Shown here: positions 20,588-29,350 of the stretch, piece after piece | Position numbering within the stretch: the first letter of the stretch is position 1 | Layout: each line of letters opens with the position of its first letter | Origin: Prevotella sp. | GTDB lineage: Bacteria; Bacillota; Clostridia; Oscillospirales; Ruminococcaceae | Reading direction: 5' to 3' | DNA: 40,920 bases | Assembly (NCBI GenBank): GCA_023663025.1 | Contig: JAMPIC010000001.1 | Span: 1-40,920 of the forward strand | Program-made: the position numbers and the translations under genes | The notes under the pieces: model-generated | What the model was told of the DNA's origin: nothing | What the model saw: only the letters and a program-made list of their open reading frames with translations | Database searches by the model: none

Positions 20588-23500
20588 ATGGCAAGAAAAA
20601 AACAAACCATGGACGGCAACAACGCCGCGGCTTGGGTCTCTTATCCCTTTACCGACGTTGCCGCCATCTACCCCATCACCCCTTCCTCTGTAATGGCTGA
20701 GGTAACCGATCAGTGGTCTGCAAAAAATCAGAACAACCTGTTCGGTCAGCCTGTAAAGGTTGCCGAAATGCAGTCCGAGGCGGGAGCTGCCGGTACTGTT
20801 CACGGCTCGCTTTCCGCAGGCGCTCTTACCACCACCTACACGGCTTCTCAGGGTCTGCTCCTGATGATCCCCAATATGTACAAGATCGCCGGCGAGCTTC
20901 TCCCCTGCGTTATCCATGTTTCCGCAAGATGCGTCGCTTCACACGCGCTGAACATCTTCGGCGACCACTCCGACGTTTACGCCTGCCGCCAGACCGGCTT
21001 CGCAATGCTCTGTTCCTCCAATGTTCAGGAAGTTATGGATCTGGGCGCGGTTGCTCACCTTTCCACTATCAAGGGCAGAGTTCCCGTTCTCCACTTCTTC
21101 GACGGCTTCCGTACCTCCCACGAGATTCAGAAGATCGACGCGTGGGACTACAAGGATCTTGAGGATATGCTGGACAAGAAAGCCGCTCAGGCGTTCAGAA
21201 ACCGCTCCCTCAACCCCGAGCACCCCGTTCTCCGCGGTACGGCTCAGAACGGCGATATCTTCTTCCAGGCCCGTGAAGCCTGCAACGAGTACTACAACAA
21301 GTTCCCCGAAATTGTTGAAGAGTACATGAACAAGGTCAACAAGAAGATAGGCACAAACTACAAGCCCTTCAACTACTACGGCGCTCCCGACGCGGATCAC
21401 GTTATCGTGGCTATGGGTTCGGTATGCGATACCATTGAAGAGACCATCGACTTCCTCAATAAGGAATACGGCGCTAAGCTGGGTCTTGTCAAGGTTCGTC
21501 TGTACAGACCTTTCTGCGCGGATAAGCTTGTTGAGGCTCTCCCCGACACCGTTAAGCAGATCTCCGTTCTCGACAGAACCAAAGAACCCGGCTCTCTCGG
21601 CGAACCTCTCTACCTCGACGTTGTCGCGGCTCTCAAGGGCACTAAATTCCACAACGTTGTTATCTGCGGCGGACGCTACGGTCTTGGTTCTAAGGACACA
21701 ACTCCCGATCAGATCAAAGCCGTTTACTGGAACGACTACAAGAAAGAGACCTACAAGCCCCGCTTTACTATCGGCATCACCGACGACGTTACAAACCTGT
21801 CGCTTCCCAGCGAGGGCAAGATTGACACAGCTCCCGAGGGAACAGTTGCATGTAAATTCTGGGGTCTCGGCTCCGACGGCACAGTCGGCGCGAACAAGAA
21901 CTCCATCAAGATCATCGGCGACCATACCGATATGTACGCACAAGCTTACTTTGCTTACGACTCCAAAAAGTCCGGCGGCGTAACCATTTCCCACCTGCGT
22001 TTCGGCAAAACGCCCATCAAGTCCACATACCTTGTTAATATGGCTGACTTCGTTGCCTGCCACAATCAGTCCTATATCGACAAGTATAATATGGTACAGG
22101 ACGTTAAGCCCGGCGGAACGTTCCTCCTCAACTGCCAGTGGAGCAAGGACGAGGTTGAACAGCACCTGCCCGGTCAGGTAAAGAGATATCTCGCCGAGAA
22201 CAACATCAAGTTCTACATCATCGACGGCGTTGACATCGCAAGAAAGATCGGTCTGGGCAACAGAACCTCTACGGTTCTTCAGTCCGCGTTCTTCAAGCTT
22301 GCGAACATCATTCCCGAAGCCGACGCCATCAAGTATATGAAAGAAAAAGCTCTCGCTTCCTTCGGCAAGAAGGGCGACGACGTTGTTAAGATGAACTACG
22401 ACGCTATCGACGCGGGCGCTAAGAACGTTGTGGAGATCGAAGTTCCCGAGTCCTGGAAGAACTGCAAGGATTCCAAGATGGGTATGCCCAAGGCTAAGGG
22501 AGACAGAAAGGATCTCGTAAACTACGTCAACAACATTCAGATACCCGTAAACGCTCAGATGGGCGACACTCTCCCCGTTTCCGCGTTCAAGAATATGCCG
22601 GACGGCACGTTCCCCCAGGGTTCCGCCGCTTACGAGAAGAGAGGCATCGCGGTAGACGTTCCCGCATGGAACAGCGACAACTGTATCCAGTGTAACTTCT
22701 GCTCTTACGTTTGTCCTCACGCCGTTATCCGTCCCGTTGTTATGACTGACGACGAGCTGAAGAGCGCTCCCGAGGGAACAAAGGGTCTGAAGATCGCGGG
22801 TCTTGACAAAATGAACTTCGTTATGACCGTTTCCGCTCTGGACTGCACAGGCTGCGGATCGTGCGCTAACGTTTGTCCCGGCAAGAAGGGCGAAAAGGCT
22901 CTCACAATGCAGCCTCTCGCGGAACAGCTCGCCGCTCAGAACCTGTTCGCATACGGACAGGAACTTCCCGAAAAGAAAGAGGTTGCGGAGAAGTTCAAGG
23001 AAACTACGGTCAAGGGTTCGCAGTTCAAGCAGCCTCTGCTTGAATTCTCCGGCGCGTGCGCGGGCTGCGGCGAAACTCCTTACGCTAAGCTGGTAACTCA
23101 GCTCTTCGGCGACAGAATGTTTATCGCCAACGCAACAGGCTGTTCCTCCATTTGGGGCGGTTCTGCTCCCTCTACTCCGTACACCGTAAACAAAGAGGGC
23201 AAGGGTCCCGCTTGGGCTAACTCCCTGTTTGAGGACAACGCCGAGTACGGCTACGGTATGTTCCTTGCGCAGAACACTCTCCGTCAGAGAGCGGTAGCTA
23301 AGCTGCTCGAAATGCAGAAATCCGCTAAGGGCGGCGTGAAAACGGCTATCGAGAACTATATGTCCACAATGAACGACGGCAACGCAAACAAGGCTGCAAC
23401 CGCTGAGCTTATCAAGGCTCTGGAGGGAAGCAAGTCCGAGGCTGCGGCTGAGGTTCTGGAGCTTAAGGATTACCTGGGCAAGAAGTCCATGTGGGTATTC

Positions 23501-24169
23501 GGCGGCGACGGCTGGGCTTACGATATCGGCTTCTCGGGTCTTGACCACGTTATCGCTTCCGGCGAGGACATAAACATCTTCGTATTCGATACCGAGGTTT
23601 ACTCCAACACAGGCGGACAGTCCTCCAAGTCCACTCCTACGGGCGCGATCGCGCAGTTCGCGGCGGCGGGCAAGGAGACCAAGAAGAAAGACCTTGCGGG
23701 CATTGCAATGAGCTACGGATACGTTTATGTTGCTCACATCGCAATGGGCGCCGACATGAACCAGTGCATCAAGGCTATCACAGAGGCTGAAGCTTATCAC
23801 GGACCTTCCCTCATTATCGCTTACGCTCCTTGTATCAACCACGGTATCAAGGCGGGTATGAGCAAGGCTATGGAGGAAGAAAAGAAAGCCGTTGAAGCAG
23901 GCTACTGGCACCTCTACAGATATAACCCCGCGCTTAAGGACGAGGGCAAGAATCCGTTCTCGCTGGACAGCAAGGTACCTGCTGTTGACGAGAAGTATAA
24001 GGACTTCCTCATGGGTGAGGTTCGTTACAACGCTCTGGCGAGACAGAACCCCGAAAGAGCGGACAGACTTTTCACAAAGGCTGTCAACAACGCAAAGGAT
24101 CGTTACGATTACCTTACCAGACTTACAAAGCTGTACGGTACGGAGGAAGCTCCCAAGGCTGACAAGTAA
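20588..24169 (+). CDS. nifJ: Pyruvate:ferredoxin (flavodoxin) oxidoreductase
   Basis: A 1193-residue homodimeric-type PFOR converting pyruvate and CoA to acetyl-CoA, CO2 and reduced ferredoxin, central to anaerobic fermentation. All domains are in one chain. The N-terminal TPP-pyrimidine half starts DGNNAAAWVSYPFTDVAAIY. Two [4Fe-4S] ferredoxin motifs follow: CIQCNFCSYVCP near 699 and CTGCGSCANVCPG near 755. A further cluster and TPP region has CAGCGETPY near 823 and GGDGWAYDIG near 971, with EVYSNTGGQSSKSTPTG after it. ATG at 20588 follows TAGGAGG. Codon choice is strongly biased, as in highly expressed genes. It is transcribed head-on to a leftward fork from oriC. Confidence 0.97.
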   Translation: MARKKQTMDGNNAAAWVSYPFTDVAAIYPITPSSVMAEVTDQWSAKNQNNLFGQPVKVAEMQSEAGAAGTVHGSLSAGALTTTYTASQGLLLMIPNMYKIAGELLPCVIHVSARCVASHALNIFGDHSDVYACRQTGFAMLCSSNVQEVMDLGAVAHLSTIKGRVPVLHFFDGFRTSHEIQKIDAWDYKDLEDMLDKKAAQAFRNRSLNPEHPVLRGTAQNGDIFFQAREACNEYYNKFPEIVEEYMNKVNKKIGTNYKPFNYYGAPDADHVIVAMGSVCDTIEETIDFLNKEYGAKLGLVKVRLYRPFCADKLVEALPDTVKQISVLDRTKEPGSLGEPLYLDVVAALKGTKFHNVVICGGRYGLGSKDTTPDQIKAVYWNDYKKETYKPRFTIGITDDVTNLSLPSEGKIDTAPEGTVACKFWGLGSDGTVGANKNSIKIIGDHTDMYAQAYFAYDSKKSGGVTISHLRFGKTPIKSTYLVNMADFVACHNQSYIDKYNMVQDVKPGGTFLLNCQWSKDEVEQHLPGQVKRYLAENNIKFYIIDGVDIARKIGLGNRTSTVLQSAFFKLANIIPEADAIKYMKEKALASFGKKGDDVVKMNYDAIDAGAKNVVEIEVPESWKNCKDSKMGMPKAKGDRKDLVNYVNNIQIPVNAQMGDTLPVSAFKNMPDGTFPQGSAAYEKRGIAVDVPAWNSDNCIQCNFCSYVCPHAVIRPVVMTDDELKSAPEGTKGLKIAGLDKMNFVMTVSALDCTGCGSCANVCPGKKGEKALTMQPLAEQLAAQNLFAYGQELPEKKEVAEKFKETTVKGSQFKQPLLEFSGACAGCGETPYAKLVTQLFGDRMFIANATGCSSIWGGSAPSTPYTVNKEGKGPAWANSLFEDNAEYGYGMFLAQNTLRQRAVAKLLEMQKSAKGGVKTAIENYMSTMNDGNANKAATAELIKALEGSKSEAAAEVLELKDYLGKKSMWVFGGDGWAYDIGFSGLDHVIASGEDINIFVFDTEVYSNTGGQSSKSTPTGAIAQFAAAGKETKKKDLAGIAMSYGYVYVAHIAMGADMNQCIKAITEAEAYHGPSLIIAYAPCINHGIKAGMSKAMEEEKKAVEAGYWHLYRYNPALKDEGKNPFSLDSKVPAVDEKYKDFLMGEVRYNALARQNPERADRLFTKAVNNAKDRYDYLTRLTKLYGTEEAPKADK

Positions 24170-24203
24170 CCGAATCCAAACAGGCAAATACACTGCTCAT
24201 TTA

Positions 24204-24239
24204 AAAAAATCTGCCGGAAGAAATTTCGGCAGATTTTTT
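24204..24239 (+). terminator. Terminator after the PFOR gene
   Basis: AAAAAATCTGCCG (24204-24216) pairs with CGGCAGATTTTTT (24227-24239). Confidence 0.9.
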
Positions 24240-24312
24240 ATTTTTCATGCGTTCGTTTTCCTTTTTAAATCGTATTATAAGTGACGGAACAAAAACGGGA
24301 GGTGAAATTCCG

Positions 24313-24816
24313 ATGGACAAGCAAACGCTTGCCGAAATATACCTGCGCAACCTCGACGCGGTATACCGGGCTTGCTGGCTCTATATGAAAAACATCGCCG
24401 ATACGGAGGACGCCGTTTCGGACGTCTTTGTACGGCTGATGCGTTCGGGCATGGTTTTTGAAAGTCCCGAACATGAAAGAGCCTGGCTCATCGTCACGGC
24501 GAGAAACATATGCAGGGACGTGCTGAAAAGTCCCCGGTACAGAAGCGAACCCCTCGACGAAAATATGCTGACGGGAGACGTTTTTGCGGACGACACCCTT
24601 ATCGCCCTGAAAGAGCTGCCCGAAAAGTACGGGACCGCTTTGTATCTTCACTACTACGAGGGATATTCCTGCGGGGAAATAGCCGGAATGCTCGGTTCAA
24701 TGAAATCCACCGTCGCAAGCAGGCTGGCAAGAGGAAGAAAGCTTTTAAAAAAATTGATGGAAGGTGATCACAATGAAGCTGAAAAAAGCGTTGTCTCAAA
24801 TCAGACCTTCGGCTGA
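24313..24816 (+). CDS. ECF-type RNA polymerase sigma factor
   Basis: A 167-residue sigma-70 family protein lacking region 1. Region 2 is seen in LDAVYRACWLYMKNIADTED and AVSDVFVRLMRSG (about 15-50). Region 4 is seen in LKELPEKYGTALYLHYYEGY followed by SCGEIAGMLGSMKSTVASRL (about 98-140), with a helix-turn-helix. ATG at 24313 follows GGGAGGTGAAA. The 3' end overlaps the next gene by 44 bp, typical of a sigma/anti-sigma pair. The regulated stress or signal is unknown. Confidence 0.9.
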   Translation: MDKQTLAEIYLRNLDAVYRACWLYMKNIADTEDAVSDVFVRLMRSGMVFESPEHERAWLIVTARNICRDVLKSPRYRSEPLDENMLTGDVFADDTLIALKELPEKYGTALYLHYYEGYSCGEIAGMLGSMKSTVASRLARGRKLLKKLMEGDHNEAEKSVVSNQTFG

Positions 24817-25864
24817 ACAGAGGGAAAAAATTTACGGCGGTATTTTGAGAAAACTTGAGGAGGAAGCTCCGGCTTTTCCCTGCCGAAAAGCTTTTCCGAA
24901 AAGAAGAATAAGCATAGCCGCTGCGGTCTGTGCGCTGGTTCTTGTATGCGGGATCACCGTTTCGGCGGTGGCAAATTTAGACTGGGTAAAATCGGTTTTA
25001 GGCAATGACATATCTCTTATAGAAAAAAATATCGGCGATTACAGCGTTGAGATAGGCAATGTCAAAATTGAAAACGCCGAGGGTCTTGACTGCAAATTTA
25101 CAATAGGGGACGTTATCAGCGACGGCAGCACTATTTTGATAAATATTATTGCGGAGGACAAACCGGGCGAGCTTCAATGGGATCATCAAAGAGCCTGTCC
25201 CGGGGGCGCGCTGCTTACGGAGGAAAGCAGTTTTTACGGTTCGCATTATACGTCGGAATGGGAAGAAACGGGCAGAACAGACAACACAATAAGTACGGCT
25301 GTTATTATGTGTTTCAAGGACAAGCTGAAAAAGGGCGACATTTTGGAATTTAAACTTACAAACCATTCAATGAAGAATGATTTTCTCACTCCCGAAGAAG
25401 CTAAAAATTGGAAGTCAAATCTCGCCACCGTCAGCTTTGAAATTATGAGCGGCGTAAACAATATGAAAAAGACCGTCCAAGCAAATCAAACGGCAGCGTT
25501 CATAAACAGACCTTTTCCCGAAGATGAGAAATTTACAGCCGCCTTTGACGAAACAAAAATCACGCCCCTTAAGGTGAATATTGATACAATTGCGATTTCG
25601 CCCTTTTCCTTTGAGATAACGGGTACCGTTCTTCCGAAGCAGTACTGCACGGGACTGCACGGATACGGCAATATATGGCTTGTTTATAAAAACGGCGAAA
25701 AAATTTGCATTGTACCCGTCACCACAAAATGGAACGCCAAAGACGGCAGTGTTGTTATGACCGGCGATTTTTCGTCCCGTTCCCTCGGTGCGGATACAGG
25801 CGTAATCGACCTGAACGAAATTGAAGCAATAGAATTTGACGGTTTCACCGTACCTTTTGAATAA
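24773..25864 (+). CDS. Probable membrane-bound anti-sigma factor (DUF4179-like)
   Basis: A 363-residue protein translated from within the sigma gene end (GGAAGGTGATCAC precedes the ATG at 24773). A short cytoplasmic segment (about 1-45, with LSQIRPSAEQREKIYGGILR) would hold the sigma factor. One transmembrane helix follows (about 46-66, ISIAAAVCALVLVCGITVSA). The rest is a large extracellular beta-rich domain, possibly a sensor. The genetic coupling and topology support anti-sigma function; the DUF4179 resemblance is from memory and moderate. Confidence 0.78.
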   Translation: MKLKKALSQIRPSAEQREKIYGGILRKLEEEAPAFPCRKAFPKRRISIAAAVCALVLVCGITVSAVANLDWVKSVLGNDISLIEKNIGDYSVEIGNVKIENAEGLDCKFTIGDVISDGSTILINIIAEDKPGELQWDHQRACPGGALLTEESSFYGSHYTSEWEETGRTDNTISTAVIMCFKDKLKKGDILEFKLTNHSMKNDFLTPEEAKNWKSNLATVSFEIMSGVNNMKKTVQANQTAAFINRPFPEDEKFTAAFDETKITPLKVNIDTIAISPFSFEITGTVLPKQYCTGLHGYGNIWLVYKNGEKICIVPVTTKWNAKDGSVVMTGDFSSRSLGADTGVIDLNEIEAIEFDGFTVPFE

Positions 25865-25867
25865 ACT

Positions 25868-25901
25868 AAAACCGGAAGTTTTAAAAGACTTCCGGTTTTT
25901 T
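25868..25901. terminator. Bidirectional terminator between the anti-sigma gene and gyrA
   Basis: AAAACCGGAAGT (25868-25879) pairs with ACTTCCGGTTTT (25888-25899), followed by further T. Confidence 0.9.
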
Positions 25902-25909
25902 GTTATTTT

Positions 25910-28477
25910 TTATTCTTCCGTATCTTCCTCACGGTCATCGTCGGGTTCTTCCTCGGAGATAACCTCTGAGGATTCCGCCTTTGCCGCTTCCGCGATATCG
26001 GCTTCAAGCTCCTCTGCGGAGGGTTCTTCTATCTTTTCGGTCTCGGCTTCCTCGTCGTGCTCCGCTCTTGTGAACGAAACCACCTTAACGTCTCCCGAAA
26101 CTCTCATCAGACGAACGCCCGAGGCGTAACGTCCCATAACGCGTATATCCTTCGCGCGGATACGGATTATTACTCCGTCGCTCGATATCATAATGATGTC
26201 GTCCTCTTCGTCGACCACCTTTATGCCGCAGACATAGCCTTTCTCCTCGGAAACCTTGTAGTTGTGCAGTCCGAAGCCGCCTCTGTTCTGAACGCGGTAG
26301 GAATCGAGACTTACCCGTCTGCCGTTTCCTTTGTCGGTAACGGTAAGAACGGCCGCTCCCTCGCGCACTCTCGCAACCGAGACCACGCTGTCCCCGTCAC
26401 GAAGCTTTATAGCCCTTACGCCGTGAGCGGAACGGGACATTGAACGTATCCTGTTTTCCTCGATCCTGATAGCCATACCCATCTTTGTGGCGACTATCAC
26501 CTGAGCGTTTCCGTCGGTAAGGCGCACTCCGGCTATCTCGTCGCCCTCGTCGAGACCTACGGCGATCAGACCGTTCTTGCGGACGTTCCTGTAGGCGTTC
26601 AGAGGAGTACGCTTGATCTTGCCGTTTTTGGTGACCATGATCAGGTACTTGCCCTCGTCAAAGTCCTCGGTCTTTATCATAGCCGCGATTTTTTCGCCCT
26701 CGCCCAGCGGGAGCATATTCACAATGTTCAGACCTCTCGCCTGCTTCGATCCCTCGGGAATTTCAAAGCATTTCAGCTTGTACATAATTCCCTTGTTGGT
26801 AATGAACAGCACGTTGTCGTGAGTGGAGCTGATAAACATTTCCTCAACGTAGTCTTCCTCACGCTGCTTCATTCCCGAAACGCCCTTGCCGCCGCGGTTC
26901 TGGGTCTTATAAACGCTTACCGGCTGGCGCTTGATGTAGCCTATGTTGGTGTAGGTGACGACGCAGTTTTCCTCGGGAATAAGATCCTCCACGTCAACTT
27001 CGCCCGTGATGTTTTCGATGGACGTTCTTCTCGCGTCCCCGAATTTATTTTTTACCACTTCAAGCTCGTCTGAAACAATTCCCATCATTTTTTCGTGGCT
27101 TGCGAGAAGCTCTGTAAATTCCCTTATCTTTTCGTGAAGAGCGGCAAGCTCGTCCTCCAGCTTCTGACGTTCCAGACCGGAGAGCTGAACAAGTCTCATC
27201 TGAGCGATAGCGTCCGCCTGAACCTCGGTTATGCCGAAACGTTCGATAAGTCTTGCCTTTATTTCGGCTGCGTCCTTTGAGGTACGGCATATGGCAACAA
27301 CTTCCTCGATGTTGTCAACGGCGGTCATCAGACCCTCTAAAATGTGAGCGCGTTCCTTTGCCTTGCGCAGGTCGAACTCGGTGCGGCGGCGGATAACCTC
27401 CACCTGGAACTCGATATACTCGTGCAGCATCTGCTTCAAAGTCAGGACTTTCGGTTCTCCGCGGACAAGAGCAAGCATATTCACGCCGACCGTACTCTGA
27501 AGCTCGGTGTAGGCGAAAAGCTTGTTGAGAACTATCTGCGGAACGGCTTCCTTTTTCAGCTCCACCACAATTCTGACCGCGTGCTCCTTGTCGGATTCGT
27601 CGCGGACAAAGTGAATACCGTCGATGCGCTTTTCCTTTGCAAGCAAGGCTATTCTTTCCACAAGAGCGGCCTTGTTTACCATATAGGGAATTTCGGTGAC
27701 AATAATGCACTGCCTGCCCTTGATCTCCTCGATCTCGGTGCGGGCGCGGAGGTTTATCTTTCCCTTTCCGGTGGAGTATGCCGCGCGGATACCCGCCCGT
27801 CCCATAATAATGCCGCCCGTGGGGAAATCCGGTCCCTTGACGTGCTCCATAAGCTCCTCGACGGTTATGTCGGGATTTTTTATCATGGACTGAATAGCGT
27901 CCACAGCCTCGTTAAGGTTGTGGGGCGGGATATTGGTAGCCATACCTACCGCAATTCCCACAGCTCCGTTCACCAGAATATTGGGAAACCTTGACGGAAG
28001 AACCTCCGGCTCTTTGTGGGTATCGTCATAGTTGGTCTGATAGGGGATCGTGTCCTTACCGATATCGGCGAGCATTTCCCCCGCCATTTTAGCCATTCTC
28101 GCTTCGGTGTAACGGTAAGCGGCGGGAGGGTCTCCGTCCATAGAGCCGAAGTTGCCGTGACCGTCCACGAGAGGATATCTGAGAGAAAACGGCTGCGCAA
28201 GACGGACAAGCGCGTCGTAAACGGAAGCGTCGCCGTGAGGATGGTATTTACCGAGAACCTCGCCGACTGTATAGGCACACTTGCGGTAAGGCTTTTCGGC
28301 GGTGTTTCCCGCGTCGTTCATGGTGTAGATGATACGCCTGTGAACCGGTTTGAGACCGTCCCGAACGTCGGGAAGAGCTCTCGCAACGATGACCGACATT
28401 GAATATTCCAGAAACGATTTTCTCATTTCATTTTCAATATCGACCCGGATCACCTTTGAATTTTCGTCATTATACAA
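25910..28477 (-). CDS. gyrA: DNA gyrase subunit A
   Basis: An approximately 855-residue type IIA topoisomerase subunit that cuts and rejoins DNA. The N-terminal signature VDIENEMRKSFLEYSMSVIV leads to VARALPDVRDGLKPVHRRI. The catalytic Tyr is in AAYRYTEARM. The C-terminal beta-pinwheel has repeated blades (RTPLNAYRNVRKNG and similar) and the GyrA box QNRGGKGV. The tail is very acidic (EEPDDDREEDTEE). TTG at 28477 is preferred: it lies 9 nt after AAAGGAG, while the frame's earlier TTG at 28486 touches it. The quinolone-pocket segment reads HPHGDASVYD, so the Ser83-equivalent is Ala. Confidence 0.95.
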   Translation of the reverse strand: MYNDENSKVIRVDIENEMRKSFLEYSMSVIVARALPDVRDGLKPVHRRIIYTMNDAGNTAEKPYRKCAYTVGEVLGKYHPHGDASVYDALVRLAQPFSLRYPLVDGHGNFGSMDGDPPAAYRYTEARMAKMAGEMLADIGKDTIPYQTNYDDTHKEPEVLPSRFPNILVNGAVGIAVGMATNIPPHNLNEAVDAIQSMIKNPDITVEELMEHVKGPDFPTGGIIMGRAGIRAAYSTGKGKINLRARTEIEEIKGRQCIIVTEIPYMVNKAALVERIALLAKEKRIDGIHFVRDESDKEHAVRIVVELKKEAVPQIVLNKLFAYTELQSTVGVNMLALVRGEPKVLTLKQMLHEYIEFQVEVIRRRTEFDLRKAKERAHILEGLMTAVDNIEEVVAICRTSKDAAEIKARLIERFGITEVQADAIAQMRLVQLSGLERQKLEDELAALHEKIREFTELLASHEKMMGIVSDELEVVKNKFGDARRTSIENITGEVDVEDLIPEENCVVTYTNIGYIKRQPVSVYKTQNRGGKGVSGMKQREEDYVEEMFISSTHDNVLFITNKGIMYKLKCFEIPEGSKQARGLNIVNMLPLGEGEKIAAMIKTEDFDEGKYLIMVTKNGKIKRTPLNAYRNVRKNGLIAVGLDEGDEIAGVRLTDGNAQVIVATKMGMAIRIEENRIRSMSRSAHGVRAIKLRDGDSVVSVARVREGAAVLTVTDKGNGRRVSLDSYRVQNRGGFGLHNYKVSEEKGYVCGIKVVDEEDDIIMISSDGVIIRIRAKDIRVMGRYASGVRLMRVSGDVKVVSFTRAEHDEEAETEKIEEPSAEELEADIAEAAKAESSEVISEEEPDDDREEDTEE

Positions 28478-28542
28478 AATATACAACTCCTTTTAGAGAA
28501 TAGAGGTTAGAGAGCAGAGGGCAAAAGGCGGCAAGGTTTACA

Positions 28543-28623
28543 ATGGGGAGCGGTCGTGTCCGCTCCCCATTTCAGGAGTACATGACAAACCACATTTCCG
28601 AAACGCCACAGCGCGGCGTTTCG
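28543..28623. other. Two strong hairpins between the YcxB-like gene and gyrA
   Basis: ATGGGGAGCGG/CCGCTCCCCAT (28543-28570) and CGAAACGCC/GGCGTTTCG (28599-28623). Neither has a U-tract, so they are more likely mRNA processing or stability structures than terminators. Confidence 0.6.
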
Positions 28624-28635
28624 TGCAGAACAGAA

Positions 28636-29325
28636 TTAATATACCTTAAACCTGATACCCATAATAACCGAAAGCTTTTCCCTTATCTTTTGACATTCAC
28701 CGCCGTCAAAAGCTCTTTTCGGAATAATAAACACATACGCCTTTTTTACCACAAGAATAAACATATCTTCCCTATCGAGAAGATCGACTATGGGGGAATC
28801 AAGATGTATCACCGTGGCGGGTATCTCATTGTTTTCACCGTCGAGAGCCAGGTCCGCTTCGTTTTGTTCCGTCTGTACGGACTGCTCCGGCAAGGTTTCC
28901 TCGGCGGGAGCTTCCGTTTCAACAATATTTTCCTCACAGGTGGAAATCTTTATCTTGTCGGTAAAAAACTCGGCTTTATAGCGAGCGCTCTCCATAGCGT
29001 CAAGACCTTTTAACAGCTTTTTCCTGTTGGATACGGGAGTGCTTATGAACCATACTCCGACCGAAACGCTTATCACAAGACACATCGCGGGCATAATCGG
29101 GTCTTCCGACGTCATTATCATCATCACCGACGAAGCGGCAGCCATAAGCACAAGCAGCATTTTCCATATCAAGGACTTAAACACATACCGCTTCTGATAG
29201 ACCCTGTAGCCTTTCAGTATTTCCTCGGAAAGGCTTTCGTACTCTCCCTCGGCAAGAAGCTCTCCGGGGGGAGCGGCTGTCTGTCCGCCGTCTCCGTCTC
29301 CGAACATTTCATTCAATATTCCCAT
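28636..29325 (-). CDS. Membrane protein with YcxB-like C-terminal domain
   Basis: A 229-residue protein. The N-terminal 60 residues are cytoplasmic and charged, followed by two closely spaced transmembrane helices (about 55-73 and 77-97). An acidic linker rich in Glu (about 130-165) leads to a C-terminal segment, ATVIHLDSPIVDLLDREDMF then ILVVKKAYVFIIPKRAF, typical of YcxB-like domains. Function in that family is unknown. It lies in the gyrB-gyrA interval, probably in the same operon. ATG follows AAAGGAAA. Confidence 0.72.
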   Translation of the reverse strand: MGILNEMFGDGDGGQTAAPPGELLAEGEYESLSEEILKGYRVYQKRYVFKSLIWKMLLVLMAAASSVMMIMTSEDPIMPAMCLVISVSVGVWFISTPVSNRKKLLKGLDAMESARYKAEFFTDKIKISTCEENIVETEAPAEETLPEQSVQTEQNEADLALDGENNEIPATVIHLDSPIVDLLDREDMFILVVKKAYVFIIPKRAFDGGECQKIREKLSVIMGIRFKVY

Positions 29326-29350
29326 TTATTTTCCTTTCAAATCACCGTTA

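Noticed and set aside
20939..24193. A 1084-codon open frame antisense to the PFOR gene
   Set aside because: It is the mirror of a strongly codon-biased gene, lacks a ribosome site and recognisable motifs, and covers a PFOR with every conserved motif intact on the plus strand.
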